Assembly: GCA_030145205.1 (NCBI GenBank)
Contig: JAQYVZ010000015.1
Span: 1-64,000 of the forward strand
From: Desulfuromonadales bacterium
Lineage (GTDB): Bacteria > Desulfobacterota > Desulfuromonadia > Desulfuromonadales > BM103
Reading direction: 5' to 3'
Length of the DNA stretch: 64,000 nucleotides
A program made the translations under genes and the position numbers. Within the stretch, counting starts at the first letter, position 1; every line of letters starts with the position of its first letter. Shown here in pieces: positions 9,037-16,302 of the stretch. The notes below the pieces were generated by a model. It was not told the origin of the DNA and did no database searches. It saw only the letters and a list, made by a program, of their open reading frames with translations.

Positions 9037-9112
9037 GCCGGAAATCTCCTTGAGGAAAAGCATTAAACCATGGGGTTTATCAGGGTGTAAAGGAGAAATG
9101 GAGCCTTAGAGG

Positions 9113-9140
9113 TTGACAGACACCGAGCAATCATTTTAGG
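9113..9140 (+). promoter_or_regulatory. Candidate promoter of the thi operon
   Basis: A perfect TTGACA (9113-9118) followed after 16 nt by TTTAGG (9135-9140), a weak -10. It lies about 15 nt before the first pairing of the TPP riboswitch, the right place for a promoter whose transcript begins with the riboswitch. Confidence 0.45.
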
Positions 9141-9155
9141 GTGGCAAAACAACAT

Positions 9156-9251
9156 TCCGCTAGGGGAGCAGGTCGCACCTGCTGAGAGTTTCGTACTCGT
9201 CGAAACGACCCTTCGAACCTGATCCGGGTCATGCCGGCGAAGGAAAGTGGA
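9156..9251 (+). promoter_or_regulatory. TPP riboswitch (THI element)
   Basis: The conserved blocks appear in order: GGGGAGC (9163-9169), CTGAGA (9182-9187), ACCCTT (9208-9213), GAACCTGATCCGGGTCATGC and GGCGAAGGAAAG (9237-9248). The P1 stem pairs TCCGCT (9156-9161) with AGTGGA (9246-9251) including one G-U pair. It precedes thiE-thiD and thiC, whose product is the ligand's precursor. A terminator hairpin follows at 9283, so control is probably by premature termination when thiamine pyrophosphate is bound. Confidence 0.96.
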
Positions 9252-9282
9252 TGGTTGACCAACGACTAAGGTTCCTGCCGGA

Positions 9283-9320
9283 ATCGCCGTGGCCAATCCG
9301 CCCGGCGATTTTTCTATTTT
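9283..9320 (+). terminator. Riboswitch-controlled terminator in the thi leader
   Basis: ATCGCCG (9283-9289) pairs perfectly with CGGCGAT (9303-9309), followed directly by TTTTTCTATTTT. It lies between the TPP aptamer and the thiE-thiD ribosome site and is the likely expression platform. An antiterminator would have to use the strand between 9252 and 9290; I could not fix its partner by eye. Confidence 0.8.
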
Positions 9321-9344
9321 GGCTCCGCAGCAGGAGGACAGACC

Positions 9345-10772
9345 ATGATCAACGGACTCTACCTGATTACGCCGCACGGCACCGAAGAGCAGATCCTCAG
9401 CGTCACCCGCGCAGCTCTGCTCGGCGGCGCCAAAGTGGTCCAGTACCGCGACAAGGAGCGCTCCACTGAGGAGCAGATCGAACTGGCGCGCAAACTGGTC
9501 CTGCTGTGCGAGGAGAAGAACGCCACCTTCCTGGTCAACGATTCCCCTGAGATTGCTGAAGCGGCCCTCGCCGATGGCGTACATCTCGGTCAGGGAGACC
9601 TGTCGATCCAGGATGCCCGCAAGATTCTCGGCCCGAGCAAGCTGATCGGCGTCTCCACCCGTACGGTCGAGCAGGCCATGAAGGCGGAGAACCATGGGGC
9701 CGACTACATTGCTGTTGGCAGCATTTTCCCCACCGACACCAAGAGCGACATCGAACTGGTCGGGCTTGACACCCTGAGCAAGGTCCGCCGCGCAGTCAGC
9801 CTGCCGGTGGTTGCCATCGGCGGTATCTCCCCGACAAACGGCGCCGATGCAATTGATGCCGGGGCCGATTCGCTGGCCGTAATCTCTGCGGTGGCCACCG
9901 ACCGGCAACCGGCATTAGCCGCCCGCGAGTTCTCCCTGCTGTTCAACCGGAAGCTGCCGAAACAGCAGACCCGTGTCCTGACCATCGCCGGCTCCGACTC
10001 CGGCGGCGGCGCCGGCATCCAAGCTGACCTGAAGACGATCACTTTACTCGGTTCCTACGGCAGCAGCGCCATTACCGTGCTCACTGCGCAGAACACCTGC
10101 GGCGTGCAGGGGCTGACCCCCGCTTCGGCCAGTTTCATTCTCAAGCAAATCGACCTGGTGCTGGACGACATCGGTGCCGACATGGTCAAAACCGGCATGC
10201 TCTATTCCAGCGAAATCGTGCAACAGGTCGCCGGCCGCATCGGCCAGGAGATGCTGCCGACCGTGATCGATCCGGTGATGATTGCCAAAGGCGGCGCCCC
10301 TCTGCTCAAACAGGAAGCGGTGGAAACACTGCGGCAGGAGCTGATCCCTTTGTCCTTCCTGCTCACACCGAACATTCCGGAAGCGGAAGCGTTGACTGGC
10401 TTAACGATTGAGACGCTCGACGACATGGAGACTGCTGCACAAAGTTTGCAGGAGATGGGTGCGCGTCACGTCCTGCTTAAAGGGGGACACCGTGACGGCG
10501 ATGCCACCGACATTCTGCTTGCTGGCGATCAGGTCTGCCATCTGACGGCCGAACGTCAGGAAACAGCCAACACCCACGGCACCGGCTGCACTTATGCCGC
10601 CGCCCTGGCCACACTTCTCGCCCAGGGGCAGCCGCTGGTCGCGGCGGCCGAGCAGGCCAAACTGTTCATCAGCGAAGCGATCCGACACAATTACCCCATC
10701 GGCACCGGACACGGGCCGGTTAATCATTTTGCCGGAGCTGCAGCTCTGGCGAATTTACCTGAGGAAAACTAG
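9345..10772 (+). CDS. thiED: ThiE-ThiD fusion: thiamine phosphate synthase / hydroxymethylpyrimidine (phosphate) kinase
   Basis: A 475-residue two-domain enzyme. Residues 1-205 are ThiE, a TIM barrel with KVVQYRDKE, FLVNDSPEIAE, GVHLGQGD, IGVSTRT, VGSIFPT and VVAIGGISP. Residues from about 208 are ThiD, a ribokinase-like fold with LTIAGSDSGGGAGIQADLKT, DPVMIAKGG, TPNIPEAEAL, LLKGGH and the GTGCTYAAALA nucleotide loop. The fusion couples HMP phosphorylation with joining of HMP-PP to thiazole phosphate. AGGAGG precedes the ATG. It is followed 3 nt later by thiC, and the TPP riboswitch controls both. The domain order ThiE then ThiD is the reverse of some known fusions. Confidence 0.95.
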   Translation: MINGLYLITPHGTEEQILSVTRAALLGGAKVVQYRDKERSTEEQIELARKLVLLCEEKNATFLVNDSPEIAEAALADGVHLGQGDLSIQDARKILGPSKLIGVSTRTVEQAMKAENHGADYIAVGSIFPTDTKSDIELVGLDTLSKVRRAVSLPVVAIGGISPTNGADAIDAGADSLAVISAVATDRQPALAAREFSLLFNRKLPKQQTRVLTIAGSDSGGGAGIQADLKTITLLGSYGSSAITVLTAQNTCGVQGLTPASASFILKQIDLVLDDIGADMVKTGMLYSSEIVQQVAGRIGQEMLPTVIDPVMIAKGGAPLLKQEAVETLRQELIPLSFLLTPNIPEAEALTGLTIETLDDMETAAQSLQEMGARHVLLKGGHRDGDATDILLAGDQVCHLTAERQETANTHGTGCTYAAALATLLAQGQPLVAAAEQAKLFISEAIRHNYPIGTGHGPVNHFAGAAALANLPEEN

Positions 10773-10775
10773 AAG

Positions 10776-12074
10776 ATGTCACAGGAAATGACCCAGATGG
10801 AAATGGCCCGCGCGGGCCAGATCAGTAAAGAAGTCAAAGAAGCCGCCCTGGCCGAAAGCATTAGCCCGGAACTGCTGCGTGACCGGATCGCCGAAGGCAC
10901 AGCAGTGGTCTGCAAAAATCGCAAGCACACCCATTGCCGGCCGCTGGCCGTTGGCAAAGGCCTACGGACCAAGGTTAACGCCAACATCGGCACCAGCAAC
11001 GACGACAAAAGCATCGACAAAGAGCTGGAAAAAGCCCGGGTGGCCGTGGCTGCCGGCGCTGACGCCCTGATGGACCTCTCAACCGGCGGCCCGATCAACG
11101 AAATCCGCAAAGCAATTATCCAGGAAACCGAGGCCTGCATCGGCTCAGTACCGCTCTACCAGGCGGCAGTCGATACAGTGACCGAAAAGAAGATGCCGAT
11201 GGTCGATATGACCGTCGATGATATCTTTGCCGGCATCATCAAACACCTCGATGACGGCGTCGACTTCATCACGGTCCACTGTGGTGTCACCCGCAGCACC
11301 GTCGAGAAAATGGATAACGAAGGCCGCATCATGGAGGTCGTCTCGCGCGGCGGTTCTTTCACGGTCGAGTGGATGCATCACAACAAGGCTGAAAACCCAC
11401 TCTACGAGCATTTCGACCGCCTGTTGGAGATCGTCAAGCCGTACGACGCCGTCCTCTCCCTGGGCGACGGCTTCCGGCCTGGCTGTCTGGCCGACGCGAC
11501 CGACCGGGCCCAGATCCACGAGCTGATCCTGCTCGGGGAACTGACCCAGCGCGCCTGGGACGCCGGCATCCAGGTCATGGTCGAAGGTCCGGGTCATGTC
11601 CCCCTCAACCAGATTGAAGCCAACATCCAGCTGCAGAAGCGTCTCTGCCATGGCGCGCCTTTCTATGTCCTCGGCCCCCTGGTCACCGACATCGCTCCCG
11701 GCTACGATCACATCACCTGCGCTATCGGCGGCACCATCGCTGCGGCGGCCGGTGCCGACTTCCTCTGCTACGTCACCCCGAGCGAGCACCTGCGCCTGCC
11801 CACCGTCGAAGATGTCCACGAAGGCGTCATGGCGAGCCGGATTGCCGCCCACGCTGCCGACATCGTCAAAGGCGTCCCCGGTGCCATCGAGAAGGACATC
11901 GCCATGGCACACGCTCGCAAGAAACTCGACTGGGAAGGTCAGTATGCCCAGGCGATGGATCCGGCCAAAGCGCGCCGTCTGCGTGATGAATCGGGTGTGG
12001 ATGAAGAGCATGGGGCGTGTACCATGTGCGGAGAGTTTTGTGCGTACAAGGTGATGAATGAGCGGAAGGCTTAA
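10776..12074 (+). CDS. thiC: Phosphomethylpyrimidine synthase ThiC
   Basis: Radical-SAM enzyme converting aminoimidazole ribotide to HMP phosphate. The 432-residue length is that of the short ThiC form, without the N-terminal extension of the E. coli enzyme. Typical segments are NANIGTSND, DLSTGGP, VHCGVTRS, SLGDGFRPGC, VEGPGHVPL and LGPLVTDIAPGYDHI. The C-terminal cluster-binding cysteines are C415, C418 and C422, giving CX2CX3C; the best-known ThiC motif has one more residue before the last cysteine, and I believe the shorter spacing is common in this subgroup but could not check. It is co-transcribed with the thiE-thiD fusion. No terminator was obvious before the repeat element that follows. 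Confidence 0.95.
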   Translation: MSQEMTQMEMARAGQISKEVKEAALAESISPELLRDRIAEGTAVVCKNRKHTHCRPLAVGKGLRTKVNANIGTSNDDKSIDKELEKARVAVAAGADALMDLSTGGPINEIRKAIIQETEACIGSVPLYQAAVDTVTEKKMPMVDMTVDDIFAGIIKHLDDGVDFITVHCGVTRSTVEKMDNEGRIMEVVSRGGSFTVEWMHHNKAENPLYEHFDRLLEIVKPYDAVLSLGDGFRPGCLADATDRAQIHELILLGELTQRAWDAGIQVMVEGPGHVPLNQIEANIQLQKRLCHGAPFYVLGPLVTDIAPGYDHITCAIGGTIAAAAGADFLCYVTPSEHLRLPTVEDVHEGVMASRIAAHAADIVKGVPGAIEKDIAMAHARKKLDWEGQYAQAMDPAKARRLRDESGVDEEHGACTMCGEFCAYKVMNERKA

Positions 12075-12078
12075 GGTC

Positions 12079-12666
12079 ACAGATTTCAAATTTGTTAAGA
12101 AGCTTTACGGCTCTATCGTCCCATTCGGCGAGCTTAAAATCTTAGAAACGGCGGGTTTCGTCCCGCCAGCCGACATCCTCTTTTGCTGGCCCAAAAGAGG
12201 ATGCAGAAAAAGGCCTTTATAGGCTCTTTGTGTAAGTGTAAAGAGTACTGTTTGCGAGCAACACGTCACTGGATCTCGACCAGCGGGGATGCTGCCACCC
12301 TTTTGGGGGCCTTTCTCCTTCGAGGCCCCCTTCTTGCTGCGTGACTGTTGAGATGCACAAGAAGCGTTGGCCGTTATCCGAGTATGACGCAAGAAGTAGC
12401 GGCAGCAAGAATAAGTGGGCCCAAGGGATGGCCCACGCTCGCCTTTGTTAGTGTAACAGCACTGCCTTACAATCAAGCAGAGTCAGTTGTGATCGTTGAT
12501 ACCGCTCAGGCTACGCATGCCCCCTGCCAGGGGATTTCAGGCTCTTTTCTGCTTACTCTTTTGAGCCAGCAAAAGAGTAAGGCGTCCGGCGGGACGCAAC
12601 CCGCCGACTTTAAATTTTAAGCTTGAAAGGAAAGAGCTCAAATTATGCATCAGATTTGAAATCTGT
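12079..12666. repeat. Non-coding element of about 590 bp bounded by long inverted repeats
   Basis: The outer ends are a perfect 13-bp inverted repeat (ACAGATTTCAAAT at 12079-12091, its complement at 12654-12666). Inside, about 85 bp at 12131-12215 is matched in inverted orientation by 12540-12622 at high similarity. Each inner arm contains two hairpins in the same order: a GC-rich GGCGGG/CCCGCC stem and a CTCTTTTG...CAAAAGAG stem. The middle holds more hairpins (GGGGGCCT/AGGCCCCC at about 12305-12330, GTGGGCC/GGCCCAC at about 12416-12436). No reading frame resembles a known protein. The whole fills the 672-bp gap between thiC and speD. It looks like a mobile or structured element without its own transposase. 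Confidence 0.75.
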
Positions 12667-12746
12667 TCACCCCTTTCATTTTTTATTGAATCTCCATGCA
12701 CACTTGTGATTAAATCTCCCGGCTTCATAGTCCAATAGCAGGGGGT

Positions 12747-13547
12747 ATGCCCATGCCGCCGAAAAAAACTCGGAAAACTCGGCCTCGCCGTCACCGCAAA
12801 CTCAGGTTACGCGGTTTCAACAACCTCACAAAAACTCTGTCGTTCAATATCTACGACATCTGCTACGCGAATACTCCGCAGGCCCGCAAGGAATACCTGG
12901 AGTACATCGACGAAGAGTATAATTCCGAGCGCCTGACACGCATCCTGGAAGAGGTCACTGAAATCATCGGCGCCAACATCCTGAATATTTCCAGTCAGGA
13001 TTACGACCCGATGGGCGCCAGCGTCACTATCCTGATCGCTGAAGAGCCGATTGAGTGCCGCCCGGATCAGGTGTTAGCCCACCTCGACAAGAGCCACCTT
13101 TGTATTCACACCTACCCGGAATCGGATCACAGGTCGGGGATTTCCACCTTTCGGGTGGATGTCGATGTCTCCACCTGCGGCAAAATCAGCCCACTTAAAG
13201 CGCTCAACCATCTGATTCGTTCATTCGAATCGGACATCGTCCTGGTTGATTACAAAGTGCGCGGTTTCACCCGCGACGTCAAAGGGAAGAAGCACTACAT
13301 CGACCACCGTATGCACAGCATCCAGCAGTACATCGAAAAGAAAACCCGGAATCTCTACAACTGCGTCGATATCAACATCTACCAGGAGAATCTCTTCCAT
13401 ACCAAGATGCAGCTGCGCGACCTCGACCTGGAAACCTACCTGTTCGGCACTGAAATCGCCGATATGGCAGAGAAGGAACAGACGCGGATTGCAACCCTGC
13501 TCCAACGCGAAATGACAGAAATTTTCTATTCCAAGAATATTTTCTGA
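12747..13547 (+). CDS. speD: S-adenosylmethionine decarboxylase proenzyme (E. coli SpeD type)
   Basis: Makes decarboxylated SAM for spermidine synthesis. The 266-residue protein aligns along its length with E. coli SpeD as I remember it: [41 protein letters not shown], and [15 protein letters not shown]. Self-cleavage at K115-S116 would produce the pyruvoyl group. Later [24 protein letters not shown] and [10 protein letters not shown] also match. A GGGGG run precedes the ATG; a second ATG two codons on is possible. The N-terminus is strongly basic (about 10 Lys/Arg in the first 20 residues), longer than in E. coli. It stands alone, after the inverted-repeat element. Confidence 0.96.
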   Translation: MPMPPKKTRKTRPRRHRKLRLRGFNNLTKTLSFNIYDICYANTPQARKEYLEYIDEEYNSERLTRILEEVTEIIGANILNISSQDYDPMGASVTILIAEEPIECRPDQVLAHLDKSHLCIHTYPESDHRSGISTFRVDVDVSTCGKISPLKALNHLIRSFESDIVLVDYKVRGFTRDVKGKKHYIDHRMHSIQQYIEKKTRNLYNCVDINIYQENLFHTKMQLRDLDLETYLFGTEIADMAEKEQTRIATLLQREMTEIFYSKNIF

Positions 13548-13682
13548 TCCTCCCCATTGTGTCTGGCAGCGGATCAACGCTAAACTACAGGCACAACTGA
13601 AATTCAGGTCGTTGACTGCCTCGCCACAACGCTGTCAACGGTAATCTGTTCCTTTGCATTGACTCCCGATGACAGGTTCCCC

Positions 13683-14927
13683 ATGCCGCGTTTCAGCCGT
13701 TTTCTATTTTCCATCTTTCTTCTGACCAGTCTGCTGACCACAGGATGTGCAATGACGACCTCTTCATTTGGTACGCCTGAAGAACCCTATCCCCCGAGCA
13801 ATGAGCCCACAGTTGGCGACATCATTCATCTGCCGACCGGAACCTACGTCACCGCTGAGCAGATGCTGTCAGCAGCGACTGATGCCCGTGTCGTTTACGT
13901 TGGCGAGACTCATGACAACCCCGCCTCGCACCGCTTGCAGCTGCAGATTTTGACGGCCATGGCTGAACGCTACCCCGGTCAGGTCAGTCTCGGCATGGAG
14001 ATGTTCAACACTGCTCAGCAGCCGGTCCTGGACCGCTGGAGTGCCGGCGAGCTGGACGAAAAAACCTTTTTGAAGGAATCTGCCTGGCATACGAGCTGGC
14101 GAATCGATTTTGACTACTACCGCGACCTGCTCCTGTATGCCAGGAATCACCAGATCCCCGTCATCGGACTGAACGCCACCAAGGAGCTGGTCAAGGCTGT
14201 CGGGGAGACACCGCTGGAAGAGCTCCCCGCGGAACTGCGAGACCAATTGCCGGAAATGAACCTGGATGACCCCTACCAGCGTGCCATGAACACGGCCGTG
14301 TTTGCCGACCACGCCGCCGGGAACAAGCAGATGGAGCGGTTTCAGAAAGTTCAAACCCTCTGGGATGAGATGATGGCGACCAAAGTCGTGGAGGAGCTGG
14401 ATAAGCGGGAGGGAAATCACCGGATGGTCGTTCTGGCCGGAGGCAACCACGTCCGCTTCGGCTACGGGATTCCGCGGCGAGTTTTTGTCCGTCACCCCGT
14501 CTCCTACACGCTGATCGGCGGCCGGGAGCTGGTGGTTCCTGAGGAGAAACAGGACCGCCTGATGGATATCGATCCGCCCGACTTCCCGATGACCCCATAC
14601 GACTACCTGCTGTTTACCGAGTATGAGAGCCTGCCCGGCAATAAGGTCAAGCTGGGTGTCCGGATGAAAGAGGCAGAGGATGGCCGGGTCATTGTCGAGG
14701 AGGTGGTCACCGATTCAAGCGCAGAACAGGCCGGCGTGTTGAGCGGCGACATCCTGGCCCGGATGGATGACACAGAGATTAAGGAGATGTTTGACCTGAT
14801 CTTTGAGATTGGCCGGAAACAGGAGGGCGACAAGGCTCTGCTGGTGGTTGAACGGAACGGTGAACAGGTTGAGCTTACGGTGACGTTTCAGCCGATGCCG
14901 AAGATGCCGATGGGGATGAAAAAGTGA
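13683..14927 (+). CDS. ChaN-family haem-binding-like lipoprotein with C-terminal PDZ domain
   Basis: A 414-residue exported protein. The start at 13683 gives a short basic N-terminus, a hydrophobic core and the lipobox LTTGC, so it is probably an outer-membrane lipoprotein. Residues about 60-275 form the ChaN/PF04187 domain: VVYVGETHDN, SLGMEMFNTAQQPVLDRW, YYRDLLLYARNHQIPVIGLNA, and MVVLAGGNHVRFGYGIPRR near the end. Characterised ChaN from Campylobacter binds haem and is linked to iron uptake. A PDZ domain follows at about 315-400 (KLGVRMKEAEDGRVIVEEVV...AGVLSGDILARMD). An upstream TTG eight codons earlier is in frame but would spoil the signal peptide. No iron-regulated neighbours are seen, so the function is inferred. 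Confidence 0.82.
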   Translation: MPRFSRFLFSIFLLTSLLTTGCAMTTSSFGTPEEPYPPSNEPTVGDIIHLPTGTYVTAEQMLSAATDARVVYVGETHDNPASHRLQLQILTAMAERYPGQVSLGMEMFNTAQQPVLDRWSAGELDEKTFLKESAWHTSWRIDFDYYRDLLLYARNHQIPVIGLNATKELVKAVGETPLEELPAELRDQLPEMNLDDPYQRAMNTAVFADHAAGNKQMERFQKVQTLWDEMMATKVVEELDKREGNHRMVVLAGGNHVRFGYGIPRRVFVRHPVSYTLIGGRELVVPEEKQDRLMDIDPPDFPMTPYDYLLFTEYESLPGNKVKLGVRMKEAEDGRVIVEEVVTDSSAEQAGVLSGDILARMDDTEIKEMFDLIFEIGRKQEGDKALLVVERNGEQVELTVTFQPMPKMPMGMKK

Positions 14928-14966
14928 GAGCAAAATTCTCTCTGAGGCAAACTGAAAATGGAGCTT

Positions 14967-15069
14967 CCTCTCCTCTAGCGGACCCACAGGGCCTAAAGGA
15001 GAGGATTGAGGTGAGGGGGATGATACATAGGTCACCCTCACCCTAGCCCTCTCCCGTCAAGGGAGAGGG
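14967..15069 (-). repeat. Composite palindromic repeat (copy C, inverted relative to copy B)
   Basis: Reading the minus strand gives the same order as copy B: CCCTCTCCC-TTGAC-GGGAGAGGGCTAGGGTGAGGGTG, a spacer of about 14 nt sharing the ATCAT word with copy B, then CCCCCTCACCTCAATCCTCTCC...GGAGAGG. Similarity to copy B is high over both units. It lies 40 nt after the ChaN-type gene and just before a bidirectional terminator. Confidence 0.85.
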
Positions 15070-15078
15070 AACAGACAA

Positions 15079-15110
15079 AAAGTCGCAAGAGGATTTCCCC
15101 TTGCGACTTT
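15079..15110. terminator. Bidirectional terminator between the ChaN-type gene and fba
   Basis: A perfect 11-bp stem, AAAGTCGCAAG (15079-15089) with CTTGCGACTTT (15100-15110), and a 10-nt loop. The T-runs (TTTCTTT to the right, TTTTTGT to the left on the minus strand) allow it to serve both convergent genes. Confidence 0.8.
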
Positions 15111-15188
15111 CTTTGATCCATCTATTTAGTTGAGAATCTCGGTTGCAAGACTTTAAACCTTACACCTCACTTCTCACATATTGCGGAT

Positions 15189-16163
15189 CTACCCCTTGCC
15201 AGCACTTCCGAGCACGGTCTCATTCTTGTGCTTGAGCAGCGCCATCAGCTCTTTGCGAGCCGCACCGAGATACTTGCGCGGGTCAAATTCACCCGGGTTG
15301 TTGGCCAGGTATTCGCGCACTTTGGCTGTCACCACCAAGCGACCGTCGGAATCGATATTGATCTTGCAGACAGAGCTCTTGGCCGCACGTCGCAGCTGCT
15401 CTTCCGGAACACCAACCGCGCCTTCCATTTTGCCGCCATACTGGTTGATCAAGGTCACGTAATCCTGCACCACGCTGGAGGCGCCATGCAGCACGATCGG
15501 GAAACCGGGGATGCGCTTTTCAATCTCGTCGAGAATGTCAAAACGGAGCGGCGGGACCGCTTCCCCGGCTTTGAACTTGTAGGCACCGTGGCTGGTACCG
15601 ATTGAAATGGCCAGAGAATCCACACCGGTCTTGCTGACGAAGTCTTCCACCTCTTCCGGCTTGGTGTAAGTCGACTCTTCCGCCTGAACGTCGTCCTCAA
15701 TCCCGGCCAGCACACCGAGTTCGCCTTCGACCGTCACATCGAACTGGTGCGCGTATTCCACCACTTTCTTGGTCAGAGCGACATTCTCGTCGTAGGACAG
15801 ATGGGACCCGTCGATCATGACCGACGAAAAGCCATTATCGACACAGGCCTTGCAGGTTTCGAAAGAATCGCCATGGTCCAGGTGTAGACAGATCGGGATG
15901 TCGGAGCCCATCTCCCGGGCCATCTTGACGGCACCCATCGCCATGTAACGCAGCATGGTGGCATTGGCGTAATCGCGCGCGCCCTTGCTGACCTGGATGA
16001 TCACCGGCGAGTTGCTCTCAGCACACGCCGTGATAATCGCCTGCAACTGCTCAAGGTTATTGAAATTGTAGGCCGGAATGGCGTAGCCGCCATCCACCGC
16101 TTTGCTAAACATCTCCCGGGTATTCGCTAGACCGAGTTCGGAATAATGAACCTGTTCACTCAT
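15189..16163 (-). CDS. fba: Class II fructose-bisphosphate aldolase
   Basis: Zinc-dependent cleavage and condensation of fructose 1,6-bisphosphate. The 324-residue protein has PAYNFNN near residue 30, LHLDHGDSFE with zinc-ligand H97 and the catalytic-region aspartate, MIDGSHL, VEGELG near 146, GTSHGAYKF, LHGASS near 230 and KINIDSD near 275, all class II features. AGGAGG lies 8 nt before the ATG. It is transcribed alone, convergent with the ChaN-type gene and after the chemoreceptor gene, with terminators on both sides. Confidence 0.95.
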   Translation of the reverse strand: MSEQVHYSELGLANTREMFSKAVDGGYAIPAYNFNNLEQLQAIITACAESNSPVIIQVSKGARDYANATMLRYMAMGAVKMAREMGSDIPICLHLDHGDSFETCKACVDNGFSSVMIDGSHLSYDENVALTKKVVEYAHQFDVTVEGELGVLAGIEDDVQAEESTYTKPEEVEDFVSKTGVDSLAISIGTSHGAYKFKAGEAVPPLRFDILDEIEKRIPGFPIVLHGASSVVQDYVTLINQYGGKMEGAVGVPEEQLRRAAKSSVCKINIDSDGRLVVTAKVREYLANNPGEFDPRKYLGAARKELMALLKHKNETVLGSAGKG

Positions 16164-16242
16164 AAATCAATCCTCCTGCATAGGGCATCATAAAAAGGTT
16201 GCAAATCAACTTTTCATACCAATTAAGCTCCAACAAGTCCAT

Positions 16243-16277
16243 AAAAAACCACCCTCATTCTCCCGGAACGAGGGTGG
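16243..16277 (-). terminator. Intrinsic terminator of the chemoreceptor gene
   Basis: On the minus strand a 12-bp stem with one mismatch (CCACCCTCATTC at 16249-16260, GAACGAGGGTGG at 16266-16277) is followed by TTTTTT (16248-16243). It begins 25 nt after the gene's stop codon. Confidence 0.85.
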
Positions 16278-16302
16278 CTTAACATGTAGCAGTGAGCTCT
16301 CA

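Noticed and set aside
9063-9908. 281-residue minus-strand frame over the thi leader and thiE
   Set aside because: It reads antisense through the TPP riboswitch and ThiE domain, both certain; the frame is a by-product of GC-rich codon use.
12105-12476. 123-residue minus-strand frame in the thiC-speD gap (and 12348-12620, 12537-12794)
   Set aside because: These frames run through the hairpins of the inverted-repeat element, have no ribosome site and show no family resemblance; composition follows the repeats.
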